This document shows, piece after piece, positions 51,204 through 62,737 of a stretch of 64,000 nucleotides of DNA. Source of the stretch: Prunella strophiata (taxonomy: Eukaryota > Chordata > Aves > Passeriformes > Prunellidae); assembly GCA_036583965.1 (NCBI GenBank), contig JAZBQD010000019.1, forward strand, positions 1,546,150-1,610,149, in the 5' to 3' direction. The translations under genes and the position numbers were made by a program. The notes below the pieces were generated by a model. That model was not told where the DNA came from and ran no database searches. It saw only the letters and a program-made list of their open reading frames with translations. How positions within the stretch are numbered: the stretch's first letter is position 1; every line of letters begins with the position of its first letter.

Positions 51204-53299
51204 TTCCGGGTTTATTTACCTCCCTCCTCAGGGCCTGGAAGCAAAACACCACAATTTCCCCAGGATGGGAGTCCAAACCACACCAGAAACAGCTTTATTT
51301 CTCAAATGATGCTCCACAGGATGCTTTGTGTTGAGAAAATGCTCTGAGGCCACTGAGTCCAAGCTCTCCCCAGCAGTGCCAGGGTGACCCCAACTCGTGT
51401 CCCCAGATGCCACATCCACACAGCTTCTGAGCACTCCTGGGAGGAAAGGGGAGGGTTCAGTTCCATCTGGAAGTAGACAAGAAATACAGCAGGGATTTAA
51501 TTTGTTCCTGAAATACAACACCCCCAACATCTTAGAAAAGCAAACAGAACCAAAGGGAGAGTGAAGGAAGCAGAGTGGGAATGGAACAGACTCCTTGCCC
51601 TCCCTGTGGCTCCCCTGGGCAGTCAGCAGAGCAGAGCTGGGCATTCCTGGCTCTCACAAAGTGTCTCCCCTCATGCCACCCCCAGTTCTGGTCCCCAGAG
51701 CCAATGCTCAGCTGTTTCCCTGAGTGAAGCTGCATTTACCACAGGGATGGTGCCTGGGATGTGCCACAGGCAGAAACAGTGAGGATTTCACCATGAGAGC
51801 CTCCTTTAGGGGCAGCTGTGGGTTCCTTTTTTCCATGAGAGCACCCAAAGTACTGATTTGGAATGTATCACACTGATGAAGGAAGAAAAAAAAAGCCTGG
51901 AATCCTTTGCCTATCAAAGCCTCCCTCCTCAAGGACAGCACCAGTGAGCTCCACCCCTGGATGGAGGTTGTTAATCTGATTTTTTTCTTGTAGGACAAAT
52001 GTGGGAAAAAACCTCCAAACAATAAAAAAGCCCCAAGAAACAGGAACCTGCATCTGAATGCAGGAACAGCAAAGGAGAGACTTCAAAATGCAAATGTTCA
52101 ACTTCCCAGGTGATGAAAGGAGCTCTTGTCAGGGCCAGCACTGCTCTCCGAGGTGACTGCTGACTTCCCCCCAAAGGAAATTGCACACAAAGGCTTTGCT
52201 GATTTTTTCATCTTCATTTCATTTTTCCCATTAATTTTTCGTTTTTTCATCTTCATTTTTTCACTGTTCTTTGAACAAGGCAGCCCTTGGTTCCCTCCCC
52301 AGCTTGCTGAGGAGCAGCCAAGACACACAGGGAGTGGCTGGGACCTTGTGCAGCTCCTTTCCCAAAAATCAGAGTGCCTGCTGAGGAGAGGGCTCAGCCA
52401 GGACAGGTCCTGCTCCAGAGAAACACAGTTTTTATCAAAACTGCCAAGGAGCTGCTCTTGGGGATGTTTCCCTCATTTCCCTCATGTCCCCCTGTCCCCA
52501 TTCTGGGGGGCTGAGGGCACTGAGCCCCTGGCAGGGCTGGCAGGGGCAGCCTGGCACAGACCAGGGGCTGGAATTCCGTGTGCTCACCCTGGCAGTGCTC
52601 TCCTGGCCTGAGCCCATCTGCTCATCACCAGGAGCTTTTCCAGCACTGCAGGGCCAGTGAGGAAATGCAGCAGAGCTGCTACAGCATTTCCCCAGCACAT
52701 TAACTCTCCCTCCTTCCTTCCTTCCTTTCCTGATTTTTAATTATTTATAGCTGTGGCACAGAATCCCAGCGTTCTTGGGGTTTGGCGCTGATTAAAACCC
52801 CAAATTTCCATAAATTCATAAACAGAAAATGCTGCAGAACAGGGCAAGAGTGCTGTCCTTGAGTCATCCACGAGCCTTCTGGGCTTTGCAGCACCAGCAG
52901 CTGCTCACACCCAGGGACCCCGAGGTTCCCCTCCCAGGGAATCCCCTGCAGCCCAGGAGGTGCCTGGGCAGGGGGCAGCAGCTCCTGTGCCCAAACAGGC
53001 TCAGCTGGAAGGAGGAACTCAAAGGGATCAACCTCTGGGGAGATGGGCTTGGAGGGAGACTCAGTGAGAGCTGAGGGCCTCAAAGGGAGTGGCTGGGCAC
53101 AGCTGGGGGTTCAGGGAGCCAGACTGGCCCAGGCACATCCCTTTCCCCAGAGTATTTCCTGCCCTGGGCAGCAGCACTGCTGTCCTGCTCCTCAGGATGT
53201 TTTCCCTTTGGCACTGGAGGGGCTTTTGATGCCACCCTTGGCTTCCCATGGCTGGGTCTGTCTGCCCCAGCTGGGAGGGTGGGATTGCCCCAGGGCAGG
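51204..53299. other. Unique sequence, no gene recognised
   Basis: About 2.1 kb. 51960-52280 has a pyrimidine-rich, CATCTTCATTTC-repetitive stretch (52200-52262). Frames such as 52126-52611 show no recognised domain. 52690-52740 has a short CTTCC microsatellite. No element assigned with confidence. Confidence 0.6.
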
Positions 53300-53362
53300 T
53301 GGGATTATCCTGATAGTGGGATTATCCTGATAATGGGATTATCCTGATGGATTATCCTGATT
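53300..53362. repeat. 17-bp minisatellite GTGGGATTATCCTGATA, ~4 units
   Basis: GGGATTATCCTGAT recurs four times with small length changes, directly left of the LTR-like segment. Confidence 0.85.
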
Positions 53363-53399
53363 GCCCTTTGTCCTCTGTCACCCTGATTTTTAAAGTTTC

Positions 53400-53661
53400 T
53401 CTAAAGCCCTCTGATGTTTACATTCTTGTGCAAAACTTTCTCACACACTTTATGTAAATAATTTATTGTTTACATTCTTTTGTGGGGGATGAGACACTTG
53501 ATGGACTGTTGGGTTATCCAGTGGCATTGAGGAGGTGGCACTGTCACCCTCCAATGACATTGGCACTTCAGAGATCTATAAATTGGAGTCAGAAATTAAT
53601 TAACACCTCTTTTTGTCTTGCAAAGAGCTGCTGTCTGTGTCGTGTTGTTTCATGTCCTACA
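53400..53661 (+). mobile_element. LTR-like segment (avian endogenous retrovirus type), solo
   Basis: GGCACTTCAGAGATCTATAA, ATTGGAGTCAGAAATTAATT, AACACCTCTTTTTGTCTTGC and GAGCTGCTGTCTGTGTCGTG, ending TTTCATGTCCTACA, resemble the TATA-to-U5 portion of passerine ERV LTRs as I recall them. The polyadenylation signal is not intact (TTAATTAACA). The left edge is uncertain (a possible TG start near 53412) and no target duplication is evident. No retroviral genes adjoin it. Confidence 0.5.
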
Positions 53662-53954
53662 GTGACATCCCTCTGCAGGTGCCACTCCCCAGCCACCCTG
53701 CAGTGGTGGCAGTGCCACGGTGCCACGTGTGAGCCCTGTCCATGTGTGAGCCCTGTGTGAGCCCCATCCCAGGGCACGCTGGGTTTCTCCTGCTGGCTGT
53801 GCTGGCTTCCACCATGGCTTCCCCAGGAGCCAAACTGTGCCCATCATGTGGCACTGCTGCCAGCTCCCCGTGCCACCCAAAATCAGGGAAAAGGGGAAAA
53901 AGGGACTTTATTAAAGAGCAAAAGAAACCACTGCAGAAGGAAAAGGCTCTCTGG
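53662..53954. other. Unique spacer
   Basis: About 290 bp, with GCCCTGTCCATGTGTGAGCC-like short direct repeats at 53730-53765. Nothing else recognised. Confidence 0.6.
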
Positions 53955-54110
53955 AACCAGAGATCCCAGAGTGGTCCAGGTTGGGAATGAGCTCAAGGCA
54001 CATCCCATCCCACCCCTGCCATGGGCTGGGACCCCTTCTGCCACCCCAGGGTGCTCCAAGCCCTGCCCAGCCTGGCCGGGAGCACTTCCAGCACTCCTGG
54101 AACCCACTGG
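53955..54110 (-). mobile_element. CR1 LINE 3' fragment (antisense)
   Basis: CAGAGATCCCAGAGTGGTCC, AGGTTGGGAATGAGCTCAAG, CCCACCCCTGCCATGGGCTG, GGGTGCTCCAAGCCCTGCCC and AGCCTGGCCGGGAGCACTTC follow antisense CR1 order. It is close to the left edge of the 30-bp array. Confidence 0.78.
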
Positions 54111-54149
54111 ATGGATTTCCAGCATTCCAAAATGTGTGAAAAGCTGCCT

Positions 54150-55369
54150 GGTTGGGGTTGTGCCCTTGGCAATTTCCTCTGACCAAGTGAAAAGCTGCCC
54201 AGTTTGGGAATGTGCTCTTGCTGTTCCCCTCTGGCCATTTCCTCTGACCAAGCTTCCCAGTTTGGGGTTGTGTCCTTGGCCATTTCCCAGTTTGGGGTTG
54301 TGCCCTTGGCTGTTTCCCAGTTTGGGGTTGTGCCCTTGGCCATTTCCCAGTTTGGGGTTGTATCCTCTGTCGTTTCCCAGTTTGGGGCTGTGCCCCTCAG
54401 CCATTTCCCAGTTTGGGGTTGTGCCCTTGGCTGTTTCCCAGTTTGGGGTTGTGCCCTCAGCCATTTCCCAGTTTGGGGCTGTGCCCTCAGCCATTTCCCA
54501 GTTTGGGGTTGTGCCCCTCAGCCATTTCCCAGTTTGGGGCTGTGCCCTTGGCCATTTTCCAGTTTGGGGTTGTGCCCTTGGCCATTTCCCAGTTTGGGGT
54601 TGTGCCCTCAGTGATTTCCCAGTTTGGGGTTGTGCCCTCGGCCATTTCCCAGTTTGGGGTTGTGCCCTCAGTGATTTCCCAGTTTGGGGTTGTGCCTTGG
54701 CCATTTCCCAGTTTGGGGCTGTGCCCTCAGTGATTTCCCAGTTGGGGTTGTGCCCTTGGCTGTTTCCCAGTTTGGGGTTGTGCCCTTGGCTGTTTCCCAG
54801 TTTGGGGCTGTGCCCTTGGCCATTTCCCAGTTTGGGGTTGTGCCCTTGGCCATTTCCCAGTTTGGGGTTGTGCCCTCAGTGATTTCCCAGTTTGGGGTTG
54901 TGCCCTCAGCCATTTCCCAGTTTGGGGCTGTGCCCTCAGCCATTTCCCAGTTTGGGCTGTGCCCTCGGCCATTTCCCAGTTTGGGGTTGTGCCCTCAGCC
55001 ATTCCCAGTTTGGGGCTGTGCCCTTGGCCATTTCCCAGTTTGGGGCTGTGCCCTCAGCCATTCCCAGTTTGGGGCTGTGCCCTCAGCCATTTCCCAGTTT
55101 GGGGCTGTGCCCTCGGCCATTTCCCAGTTTGGGGCTGTGCCCTTGGCCATTTCCCAGTTTGGGGCTGTGCCCTGGCCATTTCCCAGTTTGGGCTGTGCCC
55201 TCAGCCATTTCCCAGTTTGGGGCTGTGCCCTCAGCCATTTCCCAGTTTGGGGCTGTGCCCTTGGCCATTTCCCAGTTTGGGGCTGTGCCCTTGGCCGTTT
55301 CCCAGTTTGGGGCTGTGCCCTTGCCCATTTCCCAGTTTGGGGCTGTGCCCTTGCCCGTTTCCCCTGGCT
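54150..55369. repeat. 30-bp minisatellite CATTTCCCAGTTTGGGG..., ~40 units
   Basis: The unit is CATTTCCCAGTTTGGGG, then TTGTGCCCTTGGC or CTGTGCCCTCAGC-type endings. Linkers vary (TTGGCC, TTGGCTG, TCAGCC, TCAGTG, TCGGCC), as do single-base lengths (GTGCCCCTCAGCC, ATTCCCAG), giving units of 28-31 bp. GGTTG units dominate the left half and GGCTG units the right half, a gradient along the array. The left edge is degenerate (GAAAAGCTGCCCAGTTTGGG). Stop-free in several frames on both strands. Confidence 0.96.
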
Positions 55370-56502
55370 GGCAGCAGCGGGCACGGGGCAGAGCTGGGGA
55401 CCTTTCCAGCAGTGCCCGGTTTTTGTGGTTTCCATGGCAATGAGGGGATGGAGGGTGGCTGTGCCATGCACAGACAAAGCTGGCACAGGACAGGGCCCCA
55501 CAGAACAGACCCGAGGATCCACTGCTGGCCAAGGAACTCGGAGGGAGCACCCAAGAACAAAGGGTTCACCACGACTCCCAGTGCAGCTGGGCAAGGCTTG
55601 AGGAGCAAATCCCACCTGTTAACACCCAGAAAACAGGAATAATGAAAAGGGAGGGCAATGGGGGGAAATGTAATCTCAGACACCTCTCAAATCCTGACAT
55701 CTGTTAGGAACGGGGAAGGAATCCTTTAAAGGATGGAGTCACCCAGGGAAAGAAACCTTTTGTCTGATTCCTGCAAGGCCATTGCTGCTGGAGTGGGTTC
55801 TTCTGCCTTTCCCACCCCTTCCCGTGGTGAGGACACAGCTCAAACCTCAGCAGGTTGTTGGCGGATTTTTAAACCTGGCTTGTGTTTTCTCACCTGGTGC
55901 TGTGCCTCCAGGGCAGGACAAATGAAAATTGCAGGGGAAGTTAAAGCACACAGAAGGAAACATCTGAGACCCTCGTGCCACTGGCTTCAGGAGCAGACAC
56001 GGGGTGCAGCAGGGAAGAGCCAGGATTCCCAGAGCTCCCCGTGCTCTGCAGGAGTCTCTGCTGCTCTGCCTGGGAGCCCTTCCCTGCAATCACCTGCTCC
56101 AAGCTCCTGGGGTTCCATTTCCATAACAAGGAACCATGGGCTTCCCAGATCCAGCCAAAATTCTGTAAAAAGGAAAAACAGGCTTTCCAGATGCACCCAA
56201 AGCAGATAAAAATGAGGAGAGGGCAGAAATGTACATTAAATTAGTTTTCTAAAGGGACCTAATGGAAAAAAAAAAAAAAAAAAGAAGATCCTAGAATTGC
56301 AATCTCTCTTAATTTTCATTCAGATTGATTCTGTTTAACCATTAAAGCTCTGTTTGTAAATGTGTGTTAATTTTAATTTGAAAAGTGTCACTTCTACATA
56401 TAAAGGGATTTATTGAATATTGAGATGAAGCACTTTCAGAAATCAAAGTCTGGAACATTTCATTCTGATAATGCTCAAATCCAATGTTTGGGAATTATAT
56501 TA

Positions 56503-56543
<41 letters not shown>

Positions 56544-56704
56544 AATCTCTTTCCTGATTTCAACCTACTTTAGCAAATCTTCCATCCCTCTGAAACTTCA
56601 CAGTTCAATCAATTATTTAATTAAAAACAAAGGAGCTCAGTTCTTCATCCATCGGGGGGTGCTGGAGCAGAGCCAGGGGCAGGGCAGGAATGAGCTGCTG
56701 AACT
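55370..56704. other. Unique sequence with poly(A) and poly(T) runs, up to the second gap
   Basis: No gene recognised. A18 at 56266-56283 and T32 at 56509-56540 are homopolymers in AT-rich DNA (56230-56630). A 158-codon frame at 55733-56209 has no recognisable domain. Confidence 0.6.
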
Positions 56705-57204
56705 NNNNNNNNNNNNNNNNNNNNNNNNNNNNNNNNNNNNNNNNNNNNNNNNNNNNNNNNNNNNNNNNNNNNNNNNNNNNNNNNNNNNNNNNNNNNNNNN
56801 NNNNNNNNNNNNNNNNNNNNNNNNNNNNNNNNNNNNNNNNNNNNNNNNNNNNNNNNNNNNNNNNNNNNNNNNNNNNNNNNNNNNNNNNNNNNNNNNNNNN
56901 NNNNNNNNNNNNNNNNNNNNNNNNNNNNNNNNNNNNNNNNNNNNNNNNNNNNNNNNNNNNNNNNNNNNNNNNNNNNNNNNNNNNNNNNNNNNNNNNNNNN
57001 NNNNNNNNNNNNNNNNNNNNNNNNNNNNNNNNNNNNNNNNNNNNNNNNNNNNNNNNNNNNNNNNNNNNNNNNNNNNNNNNNNNNNNNNNNNNNNNNNNNN
57101 NNNNNNNNNNNNNNNNNNNNNNNNNNNNNNNNNNNNNNNNNNNNNNNNNNNNNNNNNNNNNNNNNNNNNNNNNNNNNNNNNNNNNNNNNNNNNNNNNNNN
57201 NNNN
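56705..57204. other. Assembly gap of exactly 500 N
   Basis: A placeholder-size N run, identical in length to the first gap. Flanks are unique, so the missing sequence cannot be guessed. Confidence 0.99.
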
Positions 57205-57639
57205 ATGATGAGAACCGTGAGAGTGCTCTGAGCTGTGAACCTCTCTGTGGCATCTTCCCATAACAATATATTTAATTGAGGTAATTGGCTAAATGTGAGA
57301 GATTCGTTTTTGTGCTGCTCTGATTTTTTTATATTATAACCACTGGAAGGAGTTTGCATCACTTTTATATGTTATTTTCCTTCAGACATTGATAATTGTT
57401 ATCTCCTTTTAAAGAGAGCACTTAAGGCTATTTGCTTCATCTCCTTTCCAACATTACTCTCAAGCCCATTTAAGCATTCACCATTCAAATCCAGCACTTC
57501 AGAGTACAGAGAAATAAAATAAAAGCCGAGGTTTTTTCAATTGGAGGAGCCAGATGAGAATGATGCCTGTAAGAGCTGGTTATTTGTACCCATCAGCAGC
57601 CAGGACTTCCCAGGTGGCTGCAAAAAGCAGCTCCCAGTG
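57205..57639. other. Unique AT-rich sequence after the gap
   Basis: 57220-57540 is AT-rich and non-repetitive (AATATATTTAATTGAGGTAA, TTGATAATTGTTATCTCC). It may be conserved non-coding DNA. No exon supported. Confidence 0.55.
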
Positions 57640-57978
57640 CAGCAGAGGGGACTGAGGGCAGAGCTCAGCAGGGCTGCAGCTCCTGCCGAGGGCAGCTCCC
57701 ACCTCTGCTCTGGGCAGGGACAGCACCAGGGAGCAGCTGGAGCTGGGCCAGGGCAGGCTGGGGATCAGGAAAGGTTCTTCCCCAGAGGGTGCTGGCACTG
57801 CCCAGGCTCCCCAGGGAATGGGCACTGCCCCGAGGCTGCCAGAGCTCCAGGAGGGTTTGGGCAGCACTGCCAGGAATGCCCAGGGTGGGATTGTTGGGGG
57901 GTCTGGGCAGGGATGGGGCTGGGATGATCCCTGTGGGTCCCTCCAGCCCAGCACATTCTGGGATTCTCTGGCTCTATG
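57640..57978 (+). mobile_element. CR1 LINE 3' fragment (sense) sharing a 20-mer with the 53-bp array
   Basis: GGATCAGGAAAGGTTCTTCC, CCAGAGGGTGCTGGCACTGC, CCAGGCTCCCCAGGGAATGG, CCAGGGTGGGATTGTTGGGG, TGATCCCTGTGGGTCCCTCC, then ATTCTGGGATTCT as terminal repeats. The 20-mer CCAGGGTGGGATTGTTGGGG is identical to the core of the 53-bp unit at 30.6-33.6 kb. Confidence 0.88.
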
Positions 57979-60671
57979 AAATGTCTCTGTCACCAGAGTG
58001 GAGGCTGTGGGAACATCCTTGGAAACGTTCCAAACCCAAGACACAGTGGGCATTGTTTGATGGGCACAGGGGGTCCATTAAAGGTGGGATGTGACCCAGG
58101 GCTCCCCTCAGGCTGAGCTGGGGGACACCCCTGCCCGAGGCTGTCCCAGCTGCCTCTGCCCCTGAGCCCCCCAGGCTGGAATTGCTGACCCCGGGTGCTC
58201 TGGGCAGAGCTGAGCCCAGCCCTGCTCTGCTCCAGCCCCTCCTGGGCCTCCCCAAATGCACAGAGCACCCTCTCAGTGCAGCTGGTGAATAACAGCATCA
58301 GTTCAGAGAGCTGAGCTGCTGCTTCCCCTCTGCCTGCAGCTTCAGAAGAGCATTTGAAAAATGTCTTTAGTCCATGCAGCACAGCCTGGGGAGAATCCAG
58401 GCTCCAGCTTCAATTGTGCACTCTCTGCTGCTGAGCCTGTGCAGAGCCCTGTGCAGCCCAGAGCCAGGAGTTTGGTGCTGGGTAAAGAGATTCCAGGGTG
58501 CCCAGGGATCAGTGATCAATCAGTGATCAATCTGCCCCAGCCTGGCAGGACAGGCCAGCCCTGCCCCAGCCCTGGCCGCCCTCGTGGCCTGCACCAGGCT
58601 CATCCCAGCAGCTGCACAGCTGTGTCTGCCTCATTCCACAGCATGGCAAAGTCAGCGTTCCTTGTCTCAGTTTACACACAGGTACACCCCATGTGAACCT
58701 TCTGTTGGGCTTTGAGAATTCTCTGCAAATCCATTTCCCAGAGCTGGACACGGCCCTGCCGGGGTGCCCTGGTGCCAGACGTGCCCAAGCTCCACTGGGC
58801 ATGGCTTCCACTCCTTTATCCTGGGAACCAGAACCTCTGCAGAGCAGTTAATTGCTGGTGCTGGTATTTAATTAGCTCTGCATATTGCTTTTCATTTTTG
58901 GGTGGGCCTGGGATGATAAATGGTGTGTTTGAACCTCCAAATCCATTACAGTTAATAGAATTGTGAAAGCTTTTCCTCTCAGCTGTTACCCCATGCCCAA
59001 TATCTGGCTCACAGACAGCACATAAATGTAATTTATTTTCACCATGGTGGCAACTTTTACAATTCCAGTGGTGCCAGCAGCCGGGCTCCCTGGCACTGCA
59101 CCCTGCTTTATTTACCCCTCCATGTATTTGTAAGCTGGTTATTCCACTCACTAAATTATTGGGGAAGAAAAAAAATAAGAAAAAGCCATCTGTATTCCCA
59201 TTTTATCTGAGGATGTTCAGCAGCTCTTTCAGCCAGGAGCTCTCTGTGGCCGTGTCCATGGGTCCTGGCAGCCCCTCTGGCCAGCTGCTGGCACCAGCAG
59301 GAGGGGACAGCTTCCAGGGCAGCTCAGAAGTGACCATGGGCTGACACAGAGGGCAGCTCAGGGAGGAGAAATGCAGCTTGGGTTGGGAGGTGCTGATGGT
59401 GTAGGGAGGATTCCAGGAAAGAGCCAGCCCAGAGGAGGGAGGAACTTCCTCTTGCAGGGCTTTGGGACTTGTGGGGACCTGGGAAGACTCCCTAGGTTGG
59501 AGCTTAAATCTCTTCATTGGGGTGTTCAGCACCTTCTTTATTTGGGGCTGTTGCAAACACCCATATTGTCCTCAGCAGCTTGCCTTGAATGTTTTTATTG
59601 ACAGTTTTCCTACAACTTCCCTCAAAAACCTGTAGTAAAGTTACACTCCCTCTTAGTTGTAAATTGGAGCTGTTGTGTTGATTACCCAAATCACAAGGGA
59701 TTAATTTCTTGTCATATCTCATTAGAAATTCATCTTTAAACAGGGTTTGTAAACTCCCTTGACTCATTTTCAGTGTTCTAGATTTACACATTACTGTTTC
59801 TGCTTTATTTTTGTTTTCAGGCTAAAAAGGCTCATATACTTAAATATGATTTGCTAATTCTGCAGAATCATAAATATCTATGAGAAATGCCAGATATCCT
59901 CTCTGGGCTGGTCTGGGAACACTTCACTGCTGGCTCACATATTCTCAGCTGCTGTGGCACCCGCTCGTGGCGCTCCAAGAGGGAAAAATGAATTCTCCTC
60001 AGGCAGGTTTTATGGCTGGCATCATGGCCTGACACCCACTCCAGCTCCCAGCCCCTGCTCAGATAAATATGCAAGAGCCTCAGGGAGAAGGATTCCTGAA
60101 AAATGAGAAGGACAACGCACAAGGGATACAAATGCTGGGGATAAAAACTGCTCTGCAGCGTCAGGAATTGCTCTTGAGAAGGAAGCACGAGGCTGAGAGG
60201 CTGAGAGCAGGAGAGGCTGGTGTTCTGGGGACAGAGATAAATGCTGCAGCACCGTGCCTGGGCCATTGGCATTCCAGGCAGGCTCTGGCTCTGCTCCTGG
60301 CCAGGGTCACTGCTCCAAACCCCTCTGAGCACAGCCCCCTCACCTGCTCCCTGCCCAGGAGAGGCCCCTCCTGCTGCAGTTCCCAGGGAAGGTGACACAT
60401 CACCTGTACTGCTCCATGGCCTGAAATGTCTTTGTGGCAGGGATCAAGAATTCAGAGGTAAAACCATTTTTCAGATCTATTGTTTCCCTCAGGATCACTG
60501 AGACTGGAGGCTTTCAATGGAAACAGATTGATAATAAAAACCCCATGGCTGTCAGGTGTGAACATTGCAGTGCAGGGAGGAAGAAAGAGAAAATAAAAAA
60601 TATAAAAAAGGGGGAAATATAAAAATTATTGTGTGGGGCAGTTCCTTCACTGGGAGACAGCTGCAGTGACA
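57979..60671. other. Unique sequence with two AT-rich candidate conserved blocks
   Basis: 58840-59160 (GAGCAGTTAATTGCTGGTGC, GGTATTTAATTAGCTCTGCA) and 59560-59880 (TTGTGTTGATTACCCAAATC, GGGATTAATTTCTTGTC) are AT-rich, single-copy and dense in TAATT motifs. They are candidates for conserved non-coding elements. The pyrimidine tract plus CAG at 59795-59820 resembles a splice acceptor, but the following sequence has early stops in the frames I checked. The rest is GC-rich and featureless. Confidence 0.6.
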
Positions 60672-62701
60672 CAAAGGCCACAGGGGCTGGGTGTGACACA
60701 GGAGCTGGGTGTCACAGGAGCTGGGTGTCACAGGGCTGGGTGTCACAGGAGCTGGGTGTCACAGGGGCTGGGTGTCAACAGGGGGCTGGGTGTCACAGGG
60801 GCTGGGTGTCACAGGGGCTGGGTGTCACAGGAGCTGGGTGTCACAGGAGCTGGGTGTCACAGGGGCTGGGTGTCACAGGGGCTGGGTGTCACAGGGGCTG
60901 GGTGTCACAGGAGCTGGGTGTCACAGGGGCTGGGTGTCACAGGGGCTGGGTGTCACAGGAGCTGGGTGTCACAGGAGCTGGGTGTCACAGGAGCTGGGTG
61001 TCACAGGAGCTGGGTGTCACAGGGGCTGGGTGTCACAGGAGCTGGGTGTCACAGGAGCTGGGTGTCACAGGGGCTGGGTGTCACAGGGGCTGGGTGTCAC
61101 AGGAGCTGGGTGTCACAGGAGCTGGGTGTCACAGGGGCTGGGTGTCACAGGAGCTGGGTGTCACAGGGGCTGGGTGTCACAGGGGCTGGGTGTCACAGGA
61201 GCTGGGTGTCACAGGGGCTGGGTGTCACAGGAGCTGGGTGTCACAGGAGCTGGGTGTCACAGGGGCTGGGTGTCACAGGGGCTGGGTGTCACAGGAGCTG
61301 GGTGTCACAGGGGCTGGGTGTCACAGGAGCTGGGTGTCACAGGAGCTGGGTGTCACAGGAGCTGGGTGTCACAGGAGCTGGGTGTCACAGGGGCTGGGTG
61401 TCACAGGAGCTGGGTGTCACAGGAGCTGGGTGTCACAGGGGCTGGGTGTCACAGGGGCTGGGTGTCACAGGAGCTGGGTGTCACAGGAGCTGGGTGTCAC
61501 AGGAGCTGGGTGTCACAGGAGCTGGGTGTCACAGGAGCTGGGTGTCACAGGGGCTGGGTGTCACAGGAGCTGGGTGTCACAGGAGCTGGGTGTCACAGGA
61601 GCTGGGTGTCACAGGAGCTGGGTGTCACAGGAGCTGGGTGTCACAGGAGCTGGGTGTCACAGGAGCTGGGTGTCACAGGAGCTGGGTGTCACAGGAGCTG
61701 GGTGTCACAGGAGCTGGGTGTCACAGGAGCTGGGTGTCACAGGAGCTGGGTGTCACAGGAGCTGGGTGTCACAGGAGCTGGGTGTCACAGGGGCTGGGTG
61801 TCACAGGAGCTGGGTGTCACAGGGGCTGGGTGTCACAGGAGCTGGGTGTCACAGGAGCTGGGTGTCACAGGGGCTGGGTGTCACAGGAGCTGGGTGTCAC
61901 AGGAGCTGGGTGTCACAGGAGCTGGGTGTCACAGGAGCTGGGTGTCACAGGGGCTGGGTGTCACAGGAGCTGGGTGTCACAGGAGCTGGGTGTCACAGGG
62001 GCTGGGTGTCACAGGGGCTGGGTGTCACAGGGGCTGGGTGTCACAGGAGCTGGGTGTCACAGGAGCTGGGTGTCACAGGGGCTGGGTGTCACAGGAGCTG
62101 GGTGTCACAGGAGCTGGGTGTCACAGGGGCTGGGTGTCACAGGAGCTGGGTGTCACAGGAGCTGGGTGTCACAGGAGCTGGGTGTCACAGGAGCTGGGTG
62201 TCACAGGAGCTGGGTGTCACAGGGGCTGGGTGTCACAGGGGCTGGGTGTCACAGGAGCTGGGTGTCACAGGAGCTGGGTGTCACAGGGGCTGGGTGTCAC
62301 AGGAGCTGGGTGTCACAGGGGCTGGGTGTCACAGGAGCTGGGTGTCACAGGAGCTGGGTGTCACAGGAGCTGGGTGTCACAGGAGCTGGGTGTCACAGGA
62401 GCTGGGTGTCACAGGGGCTGGGTGTCACAGGAGCTGGGTGTCACAGGAGCTGGGTGTCACAGGAGCTGGGTGTCACAGGAGCTGGGTGTCACAGGGGCTG
62501 GGTGTCACAGGAGCTGGGTGTCACAGGAGCTGGGTGTCACAGGGGCTGGGTGTCACAGGAGCTGGGTGTCACAGGAGCTGGGTGTCACAGGAGCTGGGTG
62601 TCACAGGAGCTGGGTGTCACAGGAGCTGGGTGTCACAGGGGCTGGGTGTCACAGGAGCTGGGTGTCACAGGGGCTGGGTGTCACAGGAGCTGGGTGTCAC
62701 A
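60672..62701. repeat. 16-bp minisatellite GGAGCTGGGTGTCACA / GGGGCTGGGTGTCACA, ~126 units
   Basis: Strict 16-bp register from about 60797 to 62701. Each unit differs only at A/G in GG(A/G)GCTGGG, so it carries one bit of variant information. The first few units are irregular (TGTGACACAGG, TGTCAACAGGGGG). G-type units are common in the left half, and long A-type runs occur around 61560-61790. It ends at CACAGCGTGCCAGGG. Confidence 0.98.
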
Positions 62702-62737
62702 GCGTGCCAGGGCCACCAGCCCCGCGGCATTTGGGGC

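Noticed and set aside
52745..52815. Possible CR1 tail (GGCACAGAATCCCAGCG)
   Set aside because: Only a few bases match; the expected following CR1 blocks are absent.
59795..59825. Splice acceptor-like polypyrimidine tract plus CAG
   Set aside because: The sequence after it has early stops in the frames I checked and no recognisable exon or donor follows. Such tracts are common in AT-rich DNA.
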